This document shows positions 30,187 through 36,900 of a DNA stretch of 36,900 bases, in pieces (position 1 is the first letter of the stretch; each line of letters opens with the position of its first letter). Made by a program: the position numbers and the translations under genes. Source of the stretch: Acidobacteriota bacterium (GTDB lineage Bacteria > Acidobacteriota > Terriglobia > Bryobacterales > Bryobacteraceae); contig JANXRE010000145.1 in NCBI GenBank assembly GCA_025353165.1, forward strand, positions 1-36,900. The letters are read 5' to 3'. The notes under the pieces were generated by a model, which did no database searches, was not told the DNA's origin, and worked only from the letters and a program-made list of their open reading frames with translations.

Positions 30187-31859
30187 AAACGATTCTGATT
30201 GGTCTGACTTTCGTTGCAACGCTCGCCGCGGCGCCGCGGTTGACGCTTGCCCAAACGGCTTTCGGGCCGATCTCCGTCGCGGTCGGCTCCAACGGTCCGG
30301 CGCTGAATTTCAACGCGCAGAATACCGGCGACGGCACGCTGAATCTGACGCTTACTTCCAGCGCGTCCTGGCTGGCCGCGTCCATCGCGAGCCCCCACGC
30401 CTGCAGCGTCATCGGCGGAACGACATGCTATTCGGTCACCCTCGCCCTCAACACCGCCAGCCTGGCGAAGGGCATGTTTACCGGGACCATCGCGCTCGCC
30501 GATCCGAACGCCGTCGATTCCCCGCAGAACATCACGGTCACGGTGGCGGTCGGCGGCGATGTGCCGGACGCCGTGACGCTGTACGTGCCAAATAACGGCG
30601 CGCCCGGGACGCAGACTTTCATGACCAGTTCCGTGCTGGCGATTTCCACCACTGCGCCGGCGAGCGGCCCAACCTTGACGGTGGCGGCCGCGGGAGCCGG
30701 CACCTTCGGCTCAACTCTGAGTTACAACGTGACCGCGAAAGCTTCTTCCAGCGTGGCGGCGGGCGCCTATAACGGATCGTTCACGGTGACCAAATCTCCC
30801 GTTGCCGCGGAGAACAAGACCGTGCCGGTGACCATCAACGTCACCACTCAGCCGATCGCGGTGGCCACGGCTCTTCCCCCGTTCCGGGTCGGCCAGGCGC
30901 CGGTCACGCAATATGTCGTGCTGTCCAATGCCAACTCCGGCAGCCTCACGATTTCAGCCACGCCCGTGACCACTTCGGATGGGGCGAACTGGTTGAGTGC
31001 TGGATTCGGCGGCCCCTATGTCGTGATCACGGTCGATCCCGCCAAGCTGACGGCCGGCCAGACCTATCAGGGCACGGTTACCATTACTACCAACGCGGCG
31101 AACAGTTCCATCGTCGTGCCGGTTACGGCTGAGATATTGGCCGCGGGCCCGCCGGTGGTCTACCCGGGGCGCGTGGTGAACATCGTCGATTACAACGCCA
31201 ATCCGCTCGCCCTGGGCGACCTGCCCGCCGCGTTCGGCGAACAGCTCACATCGGGCGCTCCGGCGGTGGCCACGCTACCCCTACCCGTCACGCTAGGCGG
31301 CGTAACGGTGAACATCAACAATCATCCCGTGCCGATCTATTACGTCTCGGCCACCCAGATCAACTTCCAGGTGCCGTACGAGATCGCGCCCGGCAACGCC
31401 GTGCTGCGCGTGGACAACAACGGCCAGCAGGGGAACAACGTATTCGTGCAGATCGTTGCCGCGGCTCCTAAGCTGTTCAAGGCGACCAGCATCGACAGCA
31501 AGATCGTCTACGCCGACCCGACCGGCCCCCTCACGCCGGTCAGGCGCGGGACGCCCATCGTGATCTACTCGCTCGGCTTCGGACAGTCGACTCCGCCGGC
31601 AACCAGCGGCGTCCCTGCGCCCGGGACCACGCTGCTGAACATCACGCCCAAGCCAAGCGTGGCCTTCGGAACCGGCATCCCGGACACGGGCGGGATCACG
31701 GTGTCTCCCGATTTTGTCGGCCTCACTCCGACCACGGTCGGGCTATACCAGGTGAACGTCACCATCCCGGCGACAGCGCCGCTAGGATCGCGCGTGGCGG
31801 TGCAGGTGTCCGGCGGCAACATCGGCGCCAGCACTACGATGTACTTTAATATCCAGTGA
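30177..31859 (+). CDS. Secreted protein with TIGR03437 (Solibacter-type) C-terminal domain
   Basis: The 560-residue protein from ATG 30177 has a signal peptide (MGLKTILIGLTFVATLAAA with LAQ as cleavage site). It then shows BACON-like beta-sandwich repeats, each of about 100 residues, for example LNFNAQNTGDGTLNLTLTSS, ASWLAASIASP and YSVTLALNTASLAKGMFTGT. The C-terminal 210 residues, from VVYPGRVVNIVDYNANPLAL on, are the TIGR03437 domain: PVPIYYVSATQINFQVPYEI, NAVLRVDNNGQ, GTPIVIYSLGFGQ and VGLYQVNVTIPATAPLGSRV. This domain is found in very many copies in Solibacter-type genomes at the end of secreted proteins; its role is not known, possibly carbohydrate or surface binding. Its start lies within the end of nuoA, and the AlaX gene starts in its stop codon, so the three appear translationally linked despite unrelated functions. 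Confidence 0.85.
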   Translation: MGLKTILIGLTFVATLAAAPRLTLAQTAFGPISVAVGSNGPALNFNAQNTGDGTLNLTLTSSASWLAASIASPHACSVIGGTTCYSVTLALNTASLAKGMFTGTIALADPNAVDSPQNITVTVAVGGDVPDAVTLYVPNNGAPGTQTFMTSSVLAISTTAPASGPTLTVAAAGAGTFGSTLSYNVTAKASSSVAAGAYNGSFTVTKSPVAAENKTVPVTINVTTQPIAVATALPPFRVGQAPVTQYVVLSNANSGSLTISATPVTTSDGANWLSAGFGGPYVVITVDPAKLTAGQTYQGTVTITTNAANSSIVVPVTAEILAAGPPVVYPGRVVNIVDYNANPLALGDLPAAFGEQLTSGAPAVATLPLPVTLGGVTVNINNHPVPIYYVSATQINFQVPYEIAPGNAVLRVDNNGQQGNNVFVQIVAAAPKLFKATSIDSKIVYADPTGPLTPVRRGTPIVIYSLGFGQSTPPATSGVPAPGTTLLNITPKPSVAFGTGIPDTGGITVSPDFVGLTPTTVGLYQVNVTIPATAPLGSRVAVQVSGGNIGASTTMYFNIQ

Positions 31860-33028
31860 CCGGCCGGCTTTACTACACCGATCCCTACCTCCGCCGCTTT
31901 GAAGCGCGCGTGGTGGAGACGGCGGGCAGCCGGGTGTATCTGGATCGCACGGCGTTCTATCCCGCTTCCGGCGGGCAACCGCACGACACCGGCACCCTCG
32001 GTGATGCGCGCGTCGTCGAAGTCGTGGACGAGGACGATCGGATCGCCCACGTGATCGAAGGCGAAGCCCCCTCCGGCGCGGTCGCCGGCGAAATCGACTG
32101 GGAGCGCCGCTTTGACCACATGCAGCAGCACAGCGGCCAGCACCTGCTCTCCGCCGTGCTCCACGACCTGTTCGGCCTCCCCACGCTCAGCTTCCACCTG
32201 GGCGAGGAGTCCTCCACCATCGATGTGGGCGCGGCATCGCTCAACCAAGCGCAACTGGAGCAGGCGCAGGATCGCGCCGCCGGCATCGTCTTCGAGAACC
32301 GGCCCATCGCCATTTCCTTCGAGGAGCAATCGGCGGACCTCGCGCTGCGGAAGGCCTCGGAGCGCGAAGGCCTGCTGCGCATTGTCTCCATCCAGAACGT
32401 GGACCGGTCCGCTTGCGGCGGCACTCACGTCCGTTCCACCGGCGAGATCGGGCCGGTGCAGATACGGAAGCTCGAGAAGATCCGCGGGAATGTCCGCATC
32501 GAATTTCTTTGCGGATGGCGGGCGATCCGAAGGTCGCGAGCGGAATACCGTGCTCTGGCGGAGACGGCTAAATTGTTCTCCTCGCGGCTGGACGAAGTGC
32601 CCGAAATGGTGAAGGCGCAGCTCGAGAAAGCCCAGGAGTTCGAGAAGTCGCGCAAAAAACTGGCGATCGAACTCGCGCAGTACCGCGGCAGGGAATTGTA
32701 CGCCGCGACCGCGCCGGACATCGCCGGTTACCGCCGCGTGGAGCAGCGCGTGCCCTTAGGCGATGACGCGCGCACCCTCGCGCTGACATTCACGGCGGGA
32801 GAGAAGGCAGTGTACCTCGGCGTGAGCCAAGACCCTCCGGCTTTTTTGCTGGCCGCGTCCAAGGACGCCGGGATCGACGCTGGCGAAATCGTGAAAGCCG
32901 CGGTGACCGCGCTGGGCGGCCGAGGCGGCGGCAGCGCGACCCTGGGGCAGGGAAGCGTGCCCTCCCGCGACCGCCTGGATGCCGCGCTGGCGGAAATTCA
33001 ATCGCGCGCGATGAGCGCCGCCCGGTAG
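31856..33028 (+). CDS. Alanyl-tRNA editing protein (AlaX-type) with DHHA1 domain
   Basis: The 390-residue protein hydrolyses mischarged Ser/Gly-tRNA(Ala) in trans. The editing domain holds the zinc ligands His92 and His96 in MQQHSGQHLLSA and Cys187 and His191 in SACGGTH, the same as the AlaRS editing site. A coiled coil at about 235-285 follows (MVKAQLEKAQEFEKSRKKLA). The C-terminal DHHA1-like part ends GGRGGGSATLGQGSVPS. The whole C-terminal half of AlaRS is thus present without the synthetase domain (an AlaX-L-like architecture). Start GTG 31856 overlaps the previous stop (GTGA). Its last 31 bases overlap the convergent nucleoside hydrolase. No AlaRS gene is seen in the window. Confidence 0.9.
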   Translation: MTGRLYYTDPYLRRFEARVVETAGSRVYLDRTAFYPASGGQPHDTGTLGDARVVEVVDEDDRIAHVIEGEAPSGAVAGEIDWERRFDHMQQHSGQHLLSAVLHDLFGLPTLSFHLGEESSTIDVGAASLNQAQLEQAQDRAAGIVFENRPIAISFEEQSADLALRKASEREGLLRIVSIQNVDRSACGGTHVRSTGEIGPVQIRKLEKIRGNVRIEFLCGWRAIRRSRAEYRALAETAKLFSSRLDEVPEMVKAQLEKAQEFEKSRKKLAIELAQYRGRELYAATAPDIAGYRRVEQRVPLGDDARTLALTFTAGEKAVYLGVSQDPPAFLLAASKDAGIDAGEIVKAAVTALGGRGGGSATLGQGSVPSRDRLDAALAEIQSRAMSAAR

Positions 33029-34035
33029 ATCCGGAACGCCCTTTCGAAATCGAGCCCCCGCATCTCGCGCACCGGAGTCGCCTGCGGCGCAAGCCGGCGA
33101 TCCAGATCCGTCACAGCGCCATAGCGCGGGCCGAATTCGGTGACCACGTCGAAGTAGTGTGTTTCCGAGCTCGTAACCACCGCCGGGTCGATCAGCCATG
33201 CGGCCGTCAGTTCGTCCCACAGATACCCGAACGCCGCGGGGTCCCGCAGAAAACCCGGATACCGGTTGCCGAAATCGTCCCGATACAGGCGCGCGATAGG
33301 CGTGTCCGCGTTCGCGATCTGATCGAAGTGCTTCTTCTCGATCTTCGCCAGCGAACAGATGTCGAGCCCAAACATGATCTTCTCCGGTATGCGCGAGCGG
33401 AGCACAATCTGCGCCGCCTCCGGGTCGAACCAGAAGTTGAACTCGGCGGTCTGATTGGAGTTCCCCGGAATGTGGACAGTACCGCCCATGAACACCAGCC
33501 GCCGGATTTTCGTTTCAATATCCGGACGCATCCGAAGCGCGATGGCAAGGTTCGTCATCGGCCCAATGGCGATGATAGTCAGGCGGCCGGGATTGCTCTC
33601 AATCGCGCGAATCAGGAATTCGGCGCTGCCGGAAACAGCGGGCGGCGGATCGGCGAATGCGCCCCGGAAGTCCAGCTTGCCCCAGCGGCGCTCCTCCTCA
33701 TCGGCCATCGCGGCGGTATGAACCAGCGGCGCGCCGGAGCCGGCGGCGACCGGAACATCGGAGCGCCCCAGCAGTCCGAGGATCTTCCGTACATACCCGA
33801 CGCTCGCGCCGGCCCAAACATTTCCCGAGACAACCGTCACGCCCTCGATCCGCGCCCGCTCCGGGTGACGAGCCAGCATCGCGATTGCAACGCCATCGTC
33901 GCCAAACTCCCCGCAATCCGTATCGATAATGATTTGCTCCTGAGCCGGCCCACCGCTTCCGAGCCACGACGGTAAGGGAGTGGTCGCGATAGCCGCCCCG
34001 GACAGCGCGAGACTAACCACCACCTCAGCGAGCAT
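32998..34035 (-). CDS. Inosine/uridine-type nucleoside hydrolase, exported
   Basis: The 345-residue protein has a hydrophobic N-terminus (MLAEVVVSLALSGAAIATT) that may be a signal peptide. The calcium-binding nucleoside hydrolase site is IIIDTDCGEFGDDGVAIAML. The usual form is DTDPGxDDxxA, so here P is C and two residues are inserted before the DD pair. Other family blocks are IIAIGPMTNLAIALRMRP, RLVFMGGTVHIPGN, FNFWFDPEAAQIVL and PAAFGYLWDELTAAWLIDP, the last corresponding to the catalytic D-x-xA segment. It should split nucleosides into base and ribose, probably outside the cytoplasm. ATG 34035 lies within the last 11 bases of the permease gene, so permease and hydrolase are coupled. The substrate spectrum cannot be inferred. 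Confidence 0.88.
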   Translation of the reverse strand: MLAEVVVSLALSGAAIATTPLPSWLGSGGPAQEQIIIDTDCGEFGDDGVAIAMLARHPERARIEGVTVVSGNVWAGASVGYVRKILGLLGRSDVPVAAGSGAPLVHTAAMADEEERRWGKLDFRGAFADPPPAVSGSAEFLIRAIESNPGRLTIIAIGPMTNLAIALRMRPDIETKIRRLVFMGGTVHIPGNSNQTAEFNFWFDPEAAQIVLRSRIPEKIMFGLDICSLAKIEKKHFDQIANADTPIARLYRDDFGNRYPGFLRDPAAFGYLWDELTAAWLIDPAVVTSSETHYFDVVTEFGPRYGAVTDLDRRLAPQATPVREMRGLDFERAFRIYRAALIARD

Positions 34036-35092
34036 ACAACGGAGCGGCCGCCACCATAGCCAGCCCCACGACGAACAGCGCCATCATCACCCCGATCATC
34101 ATCCGAACCCTGGGCGTCGCCCCCGCGAATTCCTTCCACACCAGCAGGCCCCACAGCGCGCTGATCATAGTCGCGCCCTGGCCCAGCGCATAACTGATGG
34201 CCGGCCCCACGTGCACCGCCGCGGGCGCGCTGGCCGCCACGAAATTCGAGATCGTCCCCACGCACCAGATCGTCCCGCCCGCCACTCCCAGCAGATGCTG
34301 CCACTTCGTCCCCTTGAAGTACTGCCAGATCGAGACCGCCTCCCCCTGCACCGGAGCAAGCATAAAGAAAATGCTGAACACGAAAGTGGACAAAAACACC
34401 GCGACCGCGAAAACCAATGCGATGGCGTATGGCGTAAGCCCGTTGTCGCCCGACTTCCCCATTTCCACCAGCGGATAAAACGAGCCCATCAGAACGCCGG
34501 CGACCAGGCTGAGCACGATCCCCTTGACGCTGGATGAGCGCTTCTTCACGGGAGCCGGCGGGCGCTGTCCTCGAACCTGCTTTGTAGCGGACGCCGGCGC
34601 CGGTTGCTTACTCAAGTCATGCATCCGGTAAGCGATGGCGTCGACGATGATTGCCAGCACCACCACGCCGGCGCCTCCGAACAGCAGCGCCGGGTTGCCC
34701 TGCGGATTGAGGAAGTAGCTGAGGACCACGCCGATGACCAGCGCGAGTCCGATGCCGATAGGAAACGCCACCGCCAGTCCGGAGACCGCGATAGCCGAAA
34801 CCAGCAGCATATTCGCCAGGTTGAAGATGACGCCGCCGGCGAACCCGTAAGCGATTTTGCGATTGCCGGCGATCGCGAAGCTGTCGCTGACCGACAACTC
34901 GTTCCCATTCATAGACCCAAACGTGATCGCCGCAAGGATCGCGGTCAGCAAGACACCGAACGAATAGTCGAAATAGAAAAGCTCAAACCGCCACTTGCCG
35001 ACGATCTTCTGGGTATTGGCCCACGACCCCCAGCAAATCATCGACAGGATAGTAACCAGCAAGGCGGCAACGTAAGTCGTAGGAACGATCAT
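34025..35092 (-). CDS. Ten-helix GRP/ureide permease-type sugar or nucleoside transporter
   Basis: The 355-residue DMT-type permease has ten predicted helices. Key blocks are LLVTILSMICWGSWANTQKI, WRFELFYFDYSFGVLLTAIL, the conserved VAFPIGIGLALVIGVVLSYF, and in the second half KGIVLSLVAGVLMGSFYPLV with AAVHVGPAISYALGQGATMI. These are the features of the glucose/ribose porter (GRP) and plant ureide permease group. The central Lys/Pro-rich loop (about 160-195) is cytoplasmic. The coupled nucleoside hydrolase suggests uptake of ribose or nucleosides, but ureides or sugars are possible. A -10-like TACAAT on the minus strand (35107-35102) lies 9 bases before ATG 35092, so it may be leaderless. The palindrome TTTTACA-N5-TGTAAAA at 35160-35178 is 70 bases upstream. 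Confidence 0.83.
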   Translation of the reverse strand: MIVPTTYVAALLVTILSMICWGSWANTQKIVGKWRFELFYFDYSFGVLLTAILAAITFGSMNGNELSVSDSFAIAGNRKIAYGFAGGVIFNLANMLLVSAIAVSGLAVAFPIGIGLALVIGVVLSYFLNPQGNPALLFGGAGVVVLAIIVDAIAYRMHDLSKQPAPASATKQVRGQRPPAPVKKRSSSVKGIVLSLVAGVLMGSFYPLVEMGKSGDNGLTPYAIALVFAVAVFLSTFVFSIFFMLAPVQGEAVSIWQYFKGTKWQHLLGVAGGTIWCVGTISNFVAASAPAAVHVGPAISYALGQGATMISALWGLLVWKEFAGATPRVRMMIGVMMALFVVGLAMVAAAPLYAR

Positions 35093-35262
35093 GGAAGCCG
35101 AATTGTATCAGACTAACGCGTCGAAAACGTGGACAACGGGTCAGCCTGAACTGCACGATTTTTACACAGAATGTAAAATGCCGTATCGGTGAAGATGGCA
35201 GGACGATCACACCGATCGGCAAGAGCCTGATAGACGTAAGCCGCGAGGTCCCGACTGAGGAA
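35093..35262. other. Upstream region of the permease, with a palindrome that doubles as a repeat end
   Basis: It contains the -10-like box of the permease (35102-35107) and TTTTACA-CAGAA-TGTAAAA at 35160-35178. No gene was found in this 170-base piece. Confidence 0.5.
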
Positions 35263-35515
35263 TCAAGCGTCCCGGTAAATCTGGTTAAGGGGTCCGATAT
35301 TGCTGACAAGAAGAATTTCGCCTTCGACAATAAACAGAATGCGATATGAACCAACCCTAGCTGTTCTCTTTATGCTCTGCTTGAGGGGCTTTAACGTCCT
35401 TTATGTTAATAAGGGTCACGGTAGAGCTCAGTAGTTTTATCAATAATGCGTTTGCGCGGCCTGGCATCAAGGGATTGCAGGTATTTACCAGGCTTGCTGG
35501 CAACCTTGGGGGTGA
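35263..35515 (-). pseudogene. RelE/ParE-type toxin, frameshifted remnant
   Basis: On the minus strand three frames give one toxin: LTPKVASKPGKYLQSLDARP and RKRIIDKTTELYRDPY (stop TAA at 35408-35406); then, shifted, IKDVKAPQAEHKENS (stop TAG); then, shifted again, RVGSYRILFIVEGEILLVSN and IGPLNQIYRDA with TGA at 35265-35263. Put together this is the RelE fold order (basic N-terminal helices, DVKPL-like loop, RVGSYRILF strands). There are therefore at least two frameshifts and no initiating codon, so it is dead. The antitoxin-like tail at 35530-35613 directly upstream is its likely partner. Confidence 0.65.
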
Positions 35516-35529
35516 GGTTTGGAGGAGGA

Positions 35530-35613
35530 CTACCTGAAGTCTGAGAGGTCAAAAACCTCACCGCTCTTCAGGTCTTCCAGTGCCCTGTCAAAGCACGCGT
35601 CTACTTCCTGAAT
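35530..35613 (-). pseudogene. C-terminal fragment of an antitoxin
   Basis: The minus-strand frame reads IQEVDACFDRALEDLKSGEV then FDLSDFR and TAG (35532-35530). It resembles the end of an antitoxin for a RelE/ParE-type toxin, and the broken toxin follows at once. A TGA (35616-35614) directly precedes it, so it has lost its N-terminal part or is frameshifted from the gene upstream. Confidence 0.45.
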
Positions 35614-36047
35614 TCATTGCGATCTCCACAGATTCAGCAATGTCAAGAATGTCATCAGCCCGCATCCAGACTGAGTTCAATCCAGCCCCCACGATGGCGC
35701 GGTTGGTCAGCCTGTTCGCCTTGGCCCTTTGATACATTTCATCACATCCTCGTATAAAGTTGCCGCAGGCTTTCAACTCCAGCACGCACCTGATCGTCGG
35801 TGGGCGGGGGGGCTTGGCGTTCGCGTCCGGGCACCGTTTCGCTGTAAATTCCTTCTAGAAATTCCCGAAGTTGACGGTCCAGCGACCACAAATCTTTCGT
35901 AAGCCCCAACAACCTAAAAGGAACGAGGGCCTGCCTGGAAACGACCGAGGATGCGTGTGATGCTACTAGCAAAGCCTTGGTCGCCCGATCTCTCCACCTG
36001 GGATCGGCGATCGCAAACCCAACATCCATTGTGACTGAGGGGCTCAT
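35588..36047 (-). pseudogene. Unidentified gene split by a one-base insertion
   Basis: Two minus-strand frames make one protein. The first part, from ATG 36047, starts MSPSVTMDVGFAIADPRWRD and ends GVESLRQLYTRM followed by TGA at 35744-35742. The second part, one frame off, continues DEMYQRAKANRLTNRAIVGA and GLNSVWMRADDILDIAESVE. Removing the single T at 35744 (minus strand) joins them as YTRM-DEMYQRA. The second frame then reaches IAMNSGSRRVL and a stop at 35588, while the natural continuation may have been the fragment at 35530-35613, one further frameshift away. The first half contains a predicted helical region. I do not recognise the family. Confidence 0.5.
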
Positions 36048-36124
36048 ATCAGCCCCCTGCGAAGAGCAAGGTCTTGGCCTGTCACGCCAAGCTAAGGTGG
36101 CGCAATTACATTCTGTGTCAAGTG

Positions 36125-36130
36125 TATAAT
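36125..36130 (+). promoter_or_regulatory. TATAAT box upstream of the window-end gene
   Basis: A perfect TATAAT lies at 36125-36130, within seven bases of the right inverted repeat. No good -35 was found. If used it would give a leader of about 195 bases to ATG 36331. The stretch 36131-36330 has no gene I can support; a 76-residue minus-strand ORF across it has no recognisable features. Confidence 0.35.
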
Positions 36131-36330
36131 CGCCCGATTTTTCCTGGCTCCGCCGTGTTCATGCACTGCAACACGATCCCGCCATGCCAGAACTCGCGCA
36201 GTTCGGATTCCCGATGACACGCCTCGTTTTCTGGATTCGTAGCTTAGAATCAACAACTTCCAAGAATCGGCCCCTGAAAATTTCGGCGCATGTGATAAGA
36301 GTGGGAGTAGTAGATACTTCACGAGGTTTT

Positions 36331-36900
36331 ATGTCTACCGAAAAGCAAATCGAGGCCAACCGTCGCAACGCCAGGAAGTCCACTGGACCCCAGTCAGCGG
36401 ACGGCAAAGCGCGCGTCAAAAGGAACGCCCTCCGCCACGGCCTAACCGCCGGACAAACCGTCCTCCCCCACGAAGACCCGAAAAACTACGACGCGCTTCG
36501 CGCCGGCATGATCCAGGACCACGCGCCGGAGAACACCGCCGAGCAAACCCTCGTTGAAGAGCTAGCCAACGCCTACTGGCGTCTCCTCCGCCTCCACCGC
36601 GTCGAAACGAAGTATTGGGAGAACCTCGGAGGAAGCTACAACCGGGGCGACGAAGGCGTGGCCGAAGCCCTCATCCAGACCCCCGACCGCCAAATGCGCA
36701 ATTTCTTCCGCTACTACGGCCAAATCGAGAAGTCGTACTACCGCGCCCTGGCCGCCGTAAACCAGCTCAAGCGCGACAAAGCATTGAAACCAAAGGCAAC
36801 CGCCGCTGCCTCCACTGAAAATGGCTTCGTTTCGCAGAAACGGACGAACGGCGTATTTCAGCCCCCCGCCGCGGCCGAAAATGGGCCTGTATCCATCTTT
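36331..36900 (+). CDS. Hypothetical protein with N-terminal 'NARKSTGP..RNALRHGLTA' motif, 3'-truncated
   Basis: The frame from ATG 36331 is open to the window end (190 codons). CGAGG about 5 bases upstream can serve as ribosome-binding site. The N-terminus reads EKQIEANRRNARKSTGPQSA then DGKARVKRNALRHGLTAGQT, a motif I know from many uncharacterised acidobacterial and proteobacterial proteins. A helical middle part follows (ENTAEQTLVEELANAYWRLL, RVETKYWENLG, RQMRNFFRYYGQIEKSYYRA) and then a Pro/Ala/Gln-rich tail with repeated ENG. The basic N-terminus may bind nucleic acid; that is a guess. The family's function is not known. The gene is cut by the window end. Confidence 0.75.
   Translation, partial: MSTEKQIEANRRNARKSTGPQSADGKARVKRNALRHGLTAGQTVLPHEDPKNYDALRAGMIQDHAPENTAEQTLVEELANAYWRLLRLHRVETKYWENLGGSYNRGDEGVAEALIQTPDRQMRNFFRYYGQIEKSYYRALAAVNQLKRDKALKPKATAAASTENGFVSQKRTNGVFQPPAAAENGPVSIF

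Larger units (their letters stand above)
35164..36118. repeat. Inverted repeat pair bounding a decayed 0.95-kb segment
   Basis: ACACAGAATGTAA at 35164-35176 and its exact inverse TTACATTCTGTGT at 36106-36118 face each other across 955 bases. The match extends imperfectly: TTTACACAGAATGTAA against TTGACACAGAATGTAA, and then AATGC against ATTGC. The segment between holds a broken RelE-type toxin, an antitoxin tail and a frameshifted gene, all on the minus strand. This resembles the terminal repeats of a mobile unit without its transposase, but no target duplication was found. Confidence 0.4.

Noticed and set aside
1-36900. tRNA or rRNA genes and CRISPR arrays
   Set aside because: No T-loop/acceptor pairing, no rRNA stretches and no regularly spaced repeats were found by eye; a tRNAscan or CRISPR finder run would be decisive.

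Overview
The window reads as chromosomal DNA of an acidobacterium close to the Bryobacterales/Solibacterales ('Candidatus Solibacter' type). The basis is family content, not a marker-gene tree: a secreted protein with the Solibacter-type TIGR03437 C-terminal domain, an acidobacterial VWFA-related protein, a DUF885 lipoprotein, remnants of a WD40/PD40 protein, and a window-end protein of the 'NARKSTGP...RNALRHGLTA' type. GC content is high throughout. No tRNA, rRNA, CRISPR array or intact transposase gene was seen.

Layout. (1) 1-3.0 kb: the end of a universal stress protein, then a LacI-type regulator followed by an MFS (ACS-type) organic acid/sugar acid transporter; two LacI-like operators bracket the regulator's promoter. 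(2) 3.0-9.9 kb, minus strand: oligopeptidase B, signal peptidase I, a DUF885 lipoprotein, a small membrane protein, and a coupled pair made of a seven-haem cytochrome c and a sorbosone/glucose dehydrogenase-like beta-propeller. (3) 9.9-13.3 kb, minus strand: rpoD with a clear terminator, then nrdR overlapping a flippase-like membrane protein. (4) 13.3-17.0 kb, plus strand: a tight five-gene operon of ECF sigma factor, zinc-finger anti-sigma factor, B-box-like membrane protein, small LiaI/LiaF-like membrane protein and a LiaF/DUF4097 beta-helix protein. It looks like a self-contained envelope-stress module. (5) 17.0-18.4 kb: a graveyard with a rearranged PD40 remnant and a BrnT/BrnA toxin-antitoxin locus whose toxin has a stop at codon 2. 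(6) 18.4-28.4 kb: VWA protein, AlkA-type glycosylase, FAD oxidoreductase, secreted (alpha/alpha)6 glycoside hydrolase, glycogen branching enzyme, adenosine deaminase family protein, and an intact BrnT toxin with a ribbon-helix-helix-like antitoxin. (7) 28.5-35.1 kb: cysE, a small lipoprotein, a solitary nuoA, the TIGR03437 protein, an AlaX-type editing protein, and a nucleoside hydrolase plus ureide-permease-type transporter pair. (8) 35.1-36.3 kb: a decayed segment framed by short inverted repeats holding a broken RelE-type toxin, an antitoxin tail and a frameshifted gene. (9) the 5' part of a hypothetical protein running off the window.

The genes are mostly housekeeping and carbon-scavenging functions. 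The best candidates for less-described biology are the ECF/LiaF-like/DUF4097 operon, the seven-haem cytochrome/dehydrogenase pair, the two BrnT loci in different states of decay, and divergent gene pairs whose -10 boxes overlap and sit so close to the start codons that the mRNAs may be leaderless. All gene calls rest on reading the sequence by eye; no similarity search was run.
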